From: Calliopum simillimum
Taxonomy: Eukaryota > Arthropoda > Insecta > Diptera > Lauxaniidae
Assembly (NCBI GenBank): GCA_951812925.1
Contig: OX638370.1
Location: forward strand, 35,769,948 to 35,833,947
Length of the DNA stretch: 64,000 bases
Reading direction: 5' to 3'
Positions 21,983 through 33,800 of this stretch are shown piece after piece. The first letter of the stretch is position 1. Each line of letters begins with the position of its first letter. The notes beneath the pieces are model-generated. The model ran no database searches. It was not told the DNA's origin and saw only the letters and a list, made by a program, of their open reading frames with translations. The position numbers and the translations under genes are program-made.

Positions 21983-22751
21983 TAAAAGCTAACTACATAT
22001 TTGCTGTAGGAAATATGGTCATCCCTATTACTCTTTTTTTGGTAACTTATGACCAAATTTTACCTACAAAATTGTAGAGTATTTCGTCTCTCAGCGAGAC
22101 GAAACTACAAAAGTACGAAAACAGAAAATTGGTAAAAATTGTGTCAAGAATTTAAAAATTTTTCCAGCCTTTGTTTATTTATTTCATAAAGGTGCCAATG
22201 TAAATTTCGAGGCTGGCAAAATATGAAGACTGTCGAATTACTCATGGAGTGTTGGCCGACCAATAGGATGCTTTAGAATAAATAAAATAATAAAAAGTTA
22301 AATAAATAATTGCAATTTCGCATTCCGGTATGCTCCATAATCCATGTAATTTCAATTTCGAAAATTTTTTGATTACTTTTTATTATCGATGTGGAAGTGA
22401 GGCCTATTCAACGACTGTTCAAAACTTTAACAACAGTGTAATGTAAACTTTTTGTCAGTTGAAAAATATACACAAGTAAACAAGACATATGAAGCAAAAT
22501 ACTTTTTCTTAAATTTATTAACTTTAATCAAGAACGGCTGCTGCAATGCAATTAAAATTATAACTACACGTAATTTTGTCTGTCAAAATAATATATTAGC
22601 CGAGATGCCCTATTTAGGACTTTTTTCGGGTTTGAGGGAATTTCAGGAAGATTTTTTTTCATTCTCTATGCATTCTATTGGGTTCATTGATATTCTATTA
22701 TTACAATTTGAGAAATAAAATTAGACAGCATCCTGTTTTCAAACAATTCTT
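21983..22751. other. intergenic, no gene seen
   Basis: Contains a small inverted pair near 22075 (GTAGAGTATTTCGTCTC / GAGACGAAACTACAAAAGTA). Otherwise AT-rich with no supported frame. Confidence 0.35.
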
Positions 22752-22847
22752 ACTAACACCATGGTATAATGACATGTCAAATGAGTCACACAGACACTAA
22801 CTAACACCATGATATAATGACATGTCAAATGACTCACACAGACACTG
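22752..22847 (+). repeat. 48-bp tandem duplication, two units
   Basis: The unit ACTAACACCATGGTATAATG ... CAGACACT is present twice with a period of 48 and two base differences. It sits in intergenic DNA. Confidence 0.85.
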
Positions 22848-23359
22848 TGTTCGAAAATGTCAAAACATCAACTTTTTACTTGTCAACGGAAAAATATTTT
22901 TGTGGTTAGAGTTTCTTATCTTAACACTAATTAATATATAATAATAACACTTTTTACTTAATAATTATGGGATAAAGATTTAAAATCACTCGATAAAATA
23001 GAAAAAACTCTGGGGCTTATGTGTGAGTATTTTTTATTTAAATTTCATTAACAAAATAGCTTTAAAAAGCAAAATTAATTGAAAAGTCGTATCATAAACT
23101 CATTAGTTTTGCGGACTTTTCAAAAAGTTTTGCATTCCACTTCATATCCACTTCCGTGTGAAAGTGAAATTGGAAACAGAGCGGATTGTTTCTATTTAAA
23201 AAAAAAGGTTTGTAGGTTAATAAAAGAAACACAAGTCCAAAAATCACTTAAACCATTTGCTTCAGCAACTTTTCACTGAAATCACCATTACAATAATAAT
23301 AATAGAAATATGTTAGGTTAGGTTGTGAAGAGCAAAAACCTCACATAGCATTCTGGCTT
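22848..23359. other. intergenic, no gene seen
   Basis: AT-rich. GTTAGGTTAGGTTG near 23311 is a short tandem. No supported frame. Confidence 0.35.
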
Positions 23360-24752
23360 CATGATTTTCGTCTTTATAGCCCAGGAAAATAAGACGAAAA
23401 AAGAGCTTCTGTGCGAAAAAATTCCCAGTGGAAATTTTTCAATGGAATTGTCTTTATTTATGCATGATACACAAACTGGGAAAAGTCCATTGCAAAGTCG
23501 TGTGCGCATAAAAAGTTATTCGGGCCCAAATGTCGCTAAAATCATTTTTTTGCAAATATCTCGCTAATGCTAACTTTTACAGAAAAATGTTGGTCTCCAA
23601 TTTTGTAGCACAGGAAATTTCCTACAAAAGTACGTTAAAAGTATTTGCGTACGACTTCTAGTTTAGGAGATCACCCAATTTAAAAAGTTGTTAACAGTTA
23701 TGATATGAAATACTACCTATGAGTTCATATTAAAATATCTTACTTTTTAAATTGCAATAACTCTTCAATGAGAAGTTCTACAAACAAAATTGAAATGTCG
23801 TTTGAAAGATAATTTAATTTTCTATATACCGTACAAAATTTTTTTTTCGAACGGCTCATGACCTTAAAAATATTCTTGAATAACCATTAAGGCTTTGAAA
23901 TTACTGGTTTTTTAAGGATATCTGCGAATTGGTAAGTACTACGATAAAAAGTAATTGGACCAAATTTGTAGAGAATTACAAGATCTACAAAAAAAAGCGA
24001 TATGTGTGCACATAGAAGTAACCGTTTAGAAGATATTCCAAAAAAACCCTTAAAATGCCAAAAAACCGGTTTCTATTGAATATCTTCTATACGGTTACTT
24101 CTATGTGTACACATATCGCTTATTTTTTGTTGATCTTGTAATTTTCTACAAATTTGGTCCTATTACTTTTTATCGTAGTACTTACCAATTCGCAGATATC
24201 CTTAAAAAACCAGTAATTTCGAAGCCTTAACGGTTATTCAAGAATATTTTTAAGGTCATGAGCCGTTCGAAAAAAAAATTTTGTACGGTATATAGAAAAT
24301 TAAATTATCTTTCAAACGACATTTCAATTTTGTTTGTAGAACTTCTCATTGAAGAGTTATTGCAATTTAAAAAGTATGATATTTTAGTATGAACTCATAG
24401 GTAGTATTTCATATCATAACTGTTAACAACTTTTTAAATTGGGTGATCTCCTAAACTAGAAGTCGTACGCAAATATTTTTAACCTACATTTGTAGGAAAT
24501 TTCCTGTGCTACAAAATTGGAGACCAACATTTTTCTGTAAAAGTTAGCATTAGCGAGATATTTGCAAAAAACTGATTTTAGCGACCTTTGAGTCTTAATA
24601 ACTTTTTATGCGCACACGACTTTGCAATGGACTTTTCACAGTTTGTGTATCATGCATAAATAAAGACAATTCCGGTGAAAAATTGCCACTGGGAATTTTT
24701 TCTCAGAAAATGTCTTATTTTCCTGGGCTATTAAATCGAAAATCATTTTTAA
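23360..24752. repeat. long near-perfect palindrome, arms about 680 bp
   Basis: The left arm, from ATGATTTTCG at 23361, runs through GCCCAGGAAAATAAGAC, GGTCTCCAATTTTGTAGCAC, GTCGTACGC, CGAACGGCTCATGACCTTAA and CACATAGAAGTAACCG. The same blocks return inverted and in reverse order up to 24752. The centre is near 24050, with a loop of only some 20-30 bp. The arms are about 90-95 percent alike by eye. The left arm near its start has an insertion or divergence around GAAAAAAGAGCTTCTG. Such a structure is either a foldback element or a locus for a long hairpin RNA. Confidence 0.85.
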
Positions 24753-24856
24753 TAGAAAACAAATTCAAAAATACAATTAACGCGTATTACATTTCTTTTC
24801 AATTTTGCAATGATGAAACTACTGAATCTATTTTTATTAAATGTTTCGTATAGTAC

Positions 24857-25391
24857 GAGATCCGGCATTAAAAAAAGTATCGATCGAGTTTTTAGTTAAA
24901 ATCTAGTTTTTACATATATTTATGAATGGGAGATTGGCGGGTTGCCTATCGAAATGTGGCCGCAATTATTATCAAATAGCGATAACTTATGAACCGTGAG
25001 TCGCACGAGAAAAAGTGCCGAGATCTTTTTTATGGAGAGTCATATGCTCTACAAGTAATTTTTATTATTTGTAGAAAAAAATTTACCGTTTAGGAGTTAT
25101 TTATTAAAATCCGATGTTTTTTACGTTTATTGTTTATTGCGTAAAAAAATCGGTTTTTAATAAATACTTCTTAAACGGTAAATTTTTTTAACATAAATAT
25201 AATGAAAATTACATGTAGAGCATATGACTCTTCATAAAAAAGATTTTGACACTTTTCCCCGTGAGACTCACGGTTCATAAGTTATCGCAATTTGAAAATA
25301 CTTGCGGCCACATTTTTAGAGGCAAGCCAGCAAAAATATATGTAAAAATTATGTTTTAACTAAAAACGCGTTTTTATTGCCGGATCTTAGA
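24857..25391. repeat. palindromic foldback repeat, arms about 260 bp
   Basis: Starts GAGATCCGGCATT and ends with its complement. The arms share CGATAACTTATGAACCGTGA, AGAGCATATGACTC and TTTACCGTTTAGGAG. The centre is near 25125. The block GCGATAACTTATGAAC(C/G)GTGA also occurs in the foldback at 28737-30021, so the two belong to one family. Confidence 0.8.
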
Positions 25392-26099
25392 CTAGTAGAA
25401 TATTATGTAGAATGAAAGGTCAAAAAAGACAATTTATGAATAATTTGATTACAAATTGTTACAATTTCATTAAAATTCTAATAATTTTGCATATTTAAAA
25501 AAAAATTTCCCAACGCATTAACAAATTTAACTTGATAACGAACTAAAAACTTTTAAAATTTAGATCGCATCAATATGAGCTATTTAATTGTAAAAAAATG
25601 TTTTAATTCTAACTAATTTTATTATTGATGAATGACTAATTTTCACACAGGGTTATGTGAGTTGTTTTTGCTTGTGCAACCCAACTATATAATTCACTAC
25701 ACTGTAGAATGGTTAGTTGGTAACGCGCTACAAATTCACCTTTCGTTATTACGGATTCTCTTCAGTGTTGCCGAATCAAACAATTTAATCGAAAGTGCAA
25801 TATTTTTGCCCAAATTTTTGCGAAATACTTTTTCCCGCTCTGGCTCTCTTTCCTCCAAGCAACTGCATTTTTTTTTACGAAAACAATGAATACGAACTTT
25901 AACAGTCTTACGAGACTACGAAGTTTTCGAGGCTTTTAGACGTTTTAAGGAATACCCTCAATGTCATCCAATTCCAAGTTAGGTTTAAAATATTCTATAG
26001 TAAATTCAAAATTAAGTTTGATTGCGATGAATGCAACAATTGCAACCAATTTCAATCTATTTTAACCAATTTTCAATTAGTTTTATCGCAAGGCCGTAC
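25392..26099. other. intergenic, probable 5' flank of the 27831 gene
   Basis: At 25905-25970 lies a single arm of the small inverted repeat seen at 58824-58912 (CGAGGCTTTTAGACGTTTTA AGGAATACCCTC). No supported frame. Confidence 0.35.
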
Positions 26100-26410
26100 A
26101 ATTCATTGCATCGTGTCATATTCTTTTTGTTAAATGAATGGAACTGTTGCATGGGGGAGTGAAATCAATTAACCACAGACCACAGTGGTCGGTATATACA
26201 ATAAAACAAAACATAAAAATAGAAATAAAACAAACAAAATACAAAGCACAACAAAATCATATAATCACAACAAAGACAACAAAAAACTATAAACGAACAA
26301 GTAAAATGGAATCGAAGAAGAACAACCCCAATAAAGATGACACACAAGCGGAAGCTCACAATTTACCACACAGTTCAATTTGGAGCATTTAAGATAGGTT
26401 GTGTGTGCTT
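26100..26410 (+). other. possible untranslated first exon with a short ORF
   Basis: A-rich sequence of leader type runs up to ATG at 26308 (context AAGTAAAATGG) and opens a 28-codon frame MESKKNNPNKDDTQAEAHNL-, ending in TAA. A weak donor (ATAG/GTTGTG) follows near 26396. The next strand-matched exon has its acceptor at about 27818, just before the ATG at 27831, so that gene needs an upstream exon. The link is my inference. Confidence 0.25.
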
Positions 26411-27354
26411 GTAGATTTTTGTAGTGTAGTAAATATTTAAATATTAAAAACTTAAAAATATAAGAAAAATCATATATATTCTAATGTAAAACAAAAAATC
26501 GCGTTTAATGTTACGAAACAAAATTCAAAATATCTCTGAAAAAAGTGAAATGTAGTGAACTACAAGTTTTAATCCAAATGACTACTATTTTAAAATATTT
26601 AAAATAAGTTATTCCAAAAGGTCAGTAAACTAAACACGAAATTTTATTTTCAGTAACTTTATTGTAAATTTTAAGAAATTGTTTAATAAAATATATTATT
26701 TAATGTCAGAGTTACACAAATATCGATTTTACTCATTAATTTCTTGTAACTGGTGACATACTTACATATGAACTACATATATGAAATATTTGATATGTAT
26801 TATGTTTATTAAATTATTAATTTCGTGGTCTCTGAAAATGTAACCGAGGAGCATAAGACAAGTCATCCTCAATAGAAAATAGATTCCCATTTTCGCCCTT
26901 GATTGGACGACCTTGTCTGAGTTTTTTTCTCCTCTCCCTATCGTAACAGTAACATAGTATTCAACTTACTACAAAAACAAATAACACAAAACGTGACGCT
27001 TGCCCGGATACCTCCTGCCTCTAAACGTCACGACATTTATGGGTCGGCTTTTATTGCAGTAATCTTAAGAGAGTCCCGAATTTCTGAGCTGTAAAGTGTT
27101 ATGCGTTGCTCGTTCCATGTTGTTCCCCCGACCACACGTTCGCTCTTAATCCTGTACACGTGTTGCGCATTTACTTTTTGAATGACATCGGGTTTGGGAA
27201 ATCGTTTAACCAAATTTCAAGGCATTCGCAAGGGACAAAAACCAAAGTGGTTTTCGCGCCTAACAATTCAAACGCCGAATTTTTTTGATTATAGCCAAAA
27301 AAATATATATTTTTTTAATTTACCTGTCGCATGAGACATTTTTAATTGAAAATC

Positions 27355-27740
27355 TTACAAATAACCAAGATTTCCCAGTATACGTTGCATCTCTTTATCT
27401 TGTGAAGTTGACGTGGCATCACCAATTTTTCCAAAGAATGTTATTTTTCCCGATCCTTTTTTTTTTTTCATAAGGATGAGTTTTTTTAGGGAAGTGACAT
27501 CGCCCATTTTCCCAGTGAACATTATTTGTCCCGGCGCTCTGCACACATTTATCAAAACAGAATCATGTGCGTTAAATATTTTCAGAGATATGATGCAGTG
27601 ATTTTTGTGGGGCGCCAAATATCCCAGTGCACATTATTTGCCTAGGTGCTTTTTACATGCGTACGAAATCTCATCCATCTCCTTTAAATAGTTTGAAAGA
27701 TATGATGATTTAATTTTTTGGCTCACGGTTTATACTTTTC
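27355..27740 (-). repeat. dispersed repeat R1, copy 2 (inverted relative to copy 1)
   Basis: Read on the minus strand it starts GTGAGCCAAAAAATTAAATC and runs through ATGGATGAGATTTCGTAC, AAATAATGTTCACTGGG and CTGGGAAATCTTGG, the same order as at 1-400. Units repeat about every 100-120 bp inside. It does not code. Confidence 0.7.
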
Positions 27741-27830
27741 TATAGAAATACTCATGTACCATGAAGTCTATTGTAAGTCATAAATAACAGGCATTATTAA
27801 ATTTTTTTTTGTTTTTAGATCTCGAGCAAT

Positions 27831-30800
27831 ATGAGAGACGAAAATGAGGAGCTTCAACCTTATAATCTTTCAAAAGAAGAATCTTCCTCAACTTTTAATT
27901 TAGTTAAACCACAATCAAAATCTAATCAACATTTTATTGTGCCATTAGGAATTGTAATTGTACTATTTACACTTTATCTATCGACCAGTGCATTTAAACG
28001 CACCCAAGACTTAAACGAACCCAAATTAATCAAAGAAGCAGATCAACAACTTCAAGATTCAGAAAATGCAAAAGATTTATTACACGAGCAGAAAACGAAT
28101 GAACATGAAAGTAGAGATCGAATTTTGATGAAACTTTTGGAACATATTGACAAGTGTTATGACTTGCAAATTTTTACAAAAGATATAACTTCAATTACTG
28201 ATTATGATTTTACCGATAATATCAGCACTGAAGATGAACATTCGGCGGATGAATCAATTGAAGAAGTAGTAAGGTATAAAAATGTGCTTCTTACTACTAA
28301 CAAAATGATTGCCAAAAATGGTAAAACTAGCAAGACCCTAAAACGTACAAATGGCAGACATGGTAATAATAATTTTAAAAATAACAAATCTGTAAAAGCA
28401 AAAATTTTACGCAAAAAAGAAGCGCTAGCTAAGGATACACAACCAAAAAAAGGATCGACAGCAGAACCAATAATTTATCTGTTTGCACTAGTTTTTATCT
28501 ATTTGCTGTTAAAAGCTGCATCCGATATAAATCAACATTATAAGTCGGTAAGTAGCTTTGCCAGAATGATTCAAATGATACAAAAGATCAATTCTGAAAT
28601 AATTCCATATTATCTATAATACTATTATTTACATAAGAGGTCGCAAGCTCTTCTATGAATAAAACTGGGAAAAACATGAGACAGAATATTAAATTATTAA
28701 GTACATACATACTTTATGTATTATTGAAATGTTAAACGGGTCGTTTAAACTCGGTTATATTTACATCGATGTTCTCCCACTCCAGTTTTTTTGAAAGAAA
28801 ACGTTTTTTTAAATCGGTCAACGAGCTTATCGATTTTCAAGGTCGAATTTCGGTTATCAAATGCTCTTCCCATTGCGTCTGTATCATAAAAAACTCAGTT
28901 ATTTTCCCGAGATATTGTAGGTACACGTATATTTATAATTTTTTTGTTAAAAAAAAAAAGAATTTTGGGTTGTTTAAGAAATTTGTTGCTAAATTGTTAA
29001 AATTGCTAAAATGTTGTAACTACAACAAAAAAAGTCATTTTATGTTAAGCCCCATTCTTTTACTTGAAAATCCAGTTTAAATTATATCGATATCTAGCAG
29101 GTTTTGTGGCTGAGGATTTTCTTGTTTCTGTTAAGTAACCACAAAAATCTTGAAAAACCAAACTTTTATGTTAGGATTTCTCATAAAGCATACGAGATAT
29201 AGTAATTCTGAGGCCAGATTCGGATTAAGCATCGAAATTTACATTGAACATTTTTTTTTCTTGTTTTTGTTTGTTGCTATTTTTTATAAAGCAAAAATTC
29301 ACTTTTTTAATAAATAGTTCTGAAAAAATTCTTGAAAATACAATGGCTGTGTTTATTTTGACGCGTATATACAATTGTGGTAATTTTCAAATTGCGATAA
29401 CTTATGAACGGTGATTCGTACGATAGAAAGTGCAAGGGGTTTTTTTTTTATTGAGAACCACATGCTCTACAAATAATTTTAATCTTTTAAAAAAAAAAAA
29501 AATAATCATTAAGAAGTTATTTAAAAAAAAGTGATTTTTTTCCGTTTATCGGCGCTTAACCAGTTGTTATAGAATAACTCCTAAAAGATAAATTTTTTTA
29601 AAAATAAAATTAAGTTTTTAAGAAAACGTGATTCTCCATAAAAAAGTTCCTTTGAGTTTTATTGTGCGACTCACTGTTCATGAGTTATCGCAATTTAAAA
29701 ATATCCACAATTGTATATACGCGTCAAAAAAACACGGCTAATATCTCGTTAACAGCTAGAATTTTCAAAAATTTAGTTTTTGAATCTACAGATAAACAGG
29801 AAATTAACTGCGTACTCGGTTCTTAGTTAATTTTTGTGAAACTTTTTTTTTGATACAGAAACAATGTGAAAACCATTTGGTAACCCTGAAAATACAATAG
29901 ATTAGCTCGTTGACCGATTAAAAAAAAACTTTTCCTGTATATTTGGACCCCACTGAGTAACTTTGCATAAAATAACATAGAGTGGGAGGAAATCGAGGTT
30001 TGACCAAGTTTAAACGACGCGTGGTTAGACAGCATTTTCATAAGCGAGGATCTAACGAATCTCTTTTTCACGATTAAGTGGTATTTTCTTACCTACAAAT
30101 TCATATTTAACAACCTCCATAACAAAGCTACTATGCTTTAATAATTGGAAAAATTCATGATTAAGACTAGGATCATTCAGGCTATAGGAGTGGTGCTTTA
30201 ATCGTTAAATTTTTGGTTTATGTAATTATTCTCATAAAAGAAGAGAGTGAATGCCTCTAAAATATTAATATATATTAATTTTTCTTTCACTTCTACTTTT
30301 AGCAATCCAAAGGTGACAAAAGGCTTCGAAGATGTTCTCTACAATCATATGCTCAGACCCACAAAGCAGATCGTCGGGCTTCAAAAGGTATTGCATCCAA
30401 AAGTTTTCCAAAGTTTTAGAAAATTTTGATTTAACAAAATATTAGACAAAAGATAGAAATTCAATTTTAATCAAACCAATAGTAACATTTACTCCAATTT
30501 CATAAAATTGACTAATTTTTTATAGAAAAAAAAAAAAGAAATACTTTTAAATATTAAAGATTTTAATGTTAAAAAAAAAAACACAATTGAGGCGGCTATA
30601 TGTCTACTTATGTAACTTCCTATTAATAAAATAAATTCGGAATTTACTATAAGCATAACTATATAAAAACGTATATCTAAATGTATGTAGTTATAATGTA
30701 CTTAAGAGTAACGTTTATGTGTACTATATTATATGCTCATATTCGTATATTGAACTGATGATATTTAAAAGACTATTAATGCTTTAAATAAGTATGTAAT

Positions 30801-33800
30801 TTAATTTTCAATCTCCTACTGCTAAAATATGTTTTGACTTGTTATTTATACTTTTAAAGTCTTATTTAGAAACAACCTTATTTTTTATATTTTTGTATAG
30901 GGTAAAAATTTCTCAACTGAGCTACCTAATTATTTCTTCCCTTCAGAAAAAATGAGTTTTTGGATTTTCATTTTTTTTTCGACCCCTCAAATTGACCATT
31001 TTGAATGCATTATTGCAAAAAAATGTTACTGCACCAATCGGTGGGGAAAGGTCGAAAATATATTTCGGATATGACCAGAGGTGTCTTTGAAAAAAAAGTT
31101 TTTACAAATTTTTCCATAAAAGTTTTTTAAAACTTTTATTTTAAAAAGTTTAAAATTTTTTTAACTCTTATCCAAATGATTTAAAAGTTTTAAGTCTGAT
31201 TTAGCTTTAAAAAAAACTTTAAAAAAAGTTTATTTCAATGTGATAGACATCGATTTTTATTTGACTCAGTTGAGAAATTGTACTCTACACTCAAAAACAA
31301 CAATTAAAATAAAAGTGGCTCTGAATAAGGCCTTTTTGTGTACATTCTTTTTATGCAACTTTTTTCATATAAATTTTTTTTTTTTTTTTTTTTTGCATAT
31401 GGGTGATTCTCAGATAACTGTACTTTTTGTGTCCTCTGGCGATTTCACCTATACAGTAGGCTTTTTTTTCACAAAAAATTACGCTATAAGTTAGAAACTA
31501 TGCTTTTCTAATAGAGCGTATCAATTTTACCACCAAATATTGATTGGTCTACTTTGAAAGTTTGCAAATATACCCCAAATGTCACAAACGTGGCATGTCC
31601 TACCCCTACTTTTTATACACAATACTATGAAAAACGACCAAAAAACGGAAATGGAACAGAAAACAAGTTACTACACATATTAAGTAAATACTTAAGGCTA
31701 CAATATTCTGAGCTCATCTGCAGTTTTAAATAATTTTTAGAGGGCACAATTTCGAATTGAAAACTGTCCCCTAGTTTTGGAAAAAAAAATTTCTTCAAAG
31801 CATTATGCTACTACTGCATGGTACTACTGTTTCAGTCAATAGATTGCAATACATATGCATTAATTCTGATCACTATCCATCACCCAAAGGTCAGCATGTC
31901 CAGACGCGTCCAAAAAGAAATCTGTTTGCGTTTTATAGGGCAGTTTATAAACAAAAACAGTTTTTTTTTAAAAATTATGGTCACAAACGTGGCACTTGGC
32001 ACTCGCAGGTAGAACATTTTATTTTATGCATGAAACAATTTTTTTGTAGGATTTGCATACATGACCCCAAATTCTTTCGGAAAAATCTTGAACTCAAACG
32101 CGTGCTTTGCAATGAGCGATAAACTACAAAAATGTCACAAACGTGGCGCATCAAAAATGTCACAAACGTGGCACTTTCTATCAGTTTGCAAAAAAACATA
32201 TTTTCATATAAAATTGAGTATACAGATGTTTAGCTGAAGGCTATTAATTATGTTTTTAATACAAAAATTTTTCTACACCATCAGAATCCTGAGTTATCCT
32301 TGCTCAAAAGTGAAAAAATCACTGTTTTGACATCTACTTAAAGCTATAGAACAAAAACAACAACAAGTAAAATTAATTTTTGTCAATGGATTCAGACAGC
32401 CAAATTTATTGTCAACAAGACATAATTTACCGTTTTTCAATTGAATTCCCAGCTTCCGAGTTATACGCGTTTAAAGTAAGTATATCTTTCGATAACACAC
32501 AAAGTATTTTTCGAGACCGAAAAGTTGCAAAAAGTCAAGTTTTATCATTTTTATCAATAACATATATAATTAGAAAAATTTCGAGACCTTGCAGACCATA
32601 ATCGCATGAGAAATGACAGTTCTATGCTAGATTTGGTGAATGACCCTACTAAACTATTGCTTTGCAAATTATCAGAATCAAAATTTCATCTGTGCATTCA
32701 CTAAATCTACAATAGAGCCTTATTTTTTCATCCGATTTTAGTCTGCAAGAGCTTTAAATTTTCGTGATAAAATATATTTTTGATACAAATAATAAAACTT
32801 TCCATTTTTGTTAATTTTTCGGTCCAGAAAATCCTTTGTGTGTTATTGAGGGATATCCTTTTTTTAAAGGCTAATAACTCGGAAACTAGGAATCCAATTG
32901 AAAAACGGTAAATTATGTCTTGTTGTTAATAAATTTGGCTGTCTGAATCCATTGACAAAAATTAATTTTACTTGTTGCTGTTTTTGTTAAGTAGATATCA
33001 AAACTGTGATTTTTTCACTTTTGAGCAAGGATAACTAAGGATACTGTTGTAATAGAAAAAAATCAAGATCAGGTTCGTAATAAGGAGATCCTAATCCACC
33101 ATAAACGACTATAAAAACAGAAGAAAGAAAACCATAGTTGATATTTAGGGCGTTAGGGGATACAAAAAATGGACCACCGGAGACATGACACTGTTGCAAA
33201 ATTAGTCTTGAAGTGTAAATTTGCCATTATATGCAATATATCTCTCATCAAAACGCTTCAAAACCATCATTTTTCCATACTGTGGCTAAAATGTCACAAA
33301 CGTGGCAATTTAGTCACAAACGTGGCAGCAAAATTTCTTAATTTCGACCTCAAAGCCGTAAATTCACACTTGTTGTTGATCTACTTAAGAGGTGAGTTTT
33401 AAGAGAGTGTTTACATAAGATAGCATGAAGAAACTTGCAAAAATCCAAAAAAATTATCTGCCAATTTTACAACTCGAAAAAGCACAGTTATCTAAGAATC
33501 ACCCATATCTTTATCTTCTCACTTACAATTAACATTATATCCTAGCTTTCTCCTGATTATACCGAGAATTTTCGTTTCCCTATAAACAGTTATTTGTCCA
33601 GGTTTCAAGACGCTACTTCAACTGCATATGTACGTCTAAATGGATTACAATTTTATTATTTTTCTCGTCATACTTACTATTTTTTTGTTTGTAGATTTGA
33701 ATTTTTTTATCATTTGGTCACCTCATTACTACAACTAAGTAACTCCAATTTTCTAGTTTTGAGATAATTCAATTATAAAGGGTTTTTCAATAAGAGCGCT

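Noticed and set aside
26308..26394. 28-codon small protein MESKKNNPNKDD-
   Set aside because: Good start context but no sign of conservation; more likely part of an untranslated first exon, so listed only as such.
31805..32122. 105-codon open frame inside the TIR element
   Set aside because: No domain, contains the CACAAACGTGGCA box in coding position, and overlaps another frame of similar length; it looks like chance.
31396..33511. Possible CRISPR-like array of TGTCACAAACGTGGCA
   Set aside because: The spacings (400, 150, 25, 1130 and 20 bases) are irregular and the context is a fly intron; these are boxes of a mobile element.
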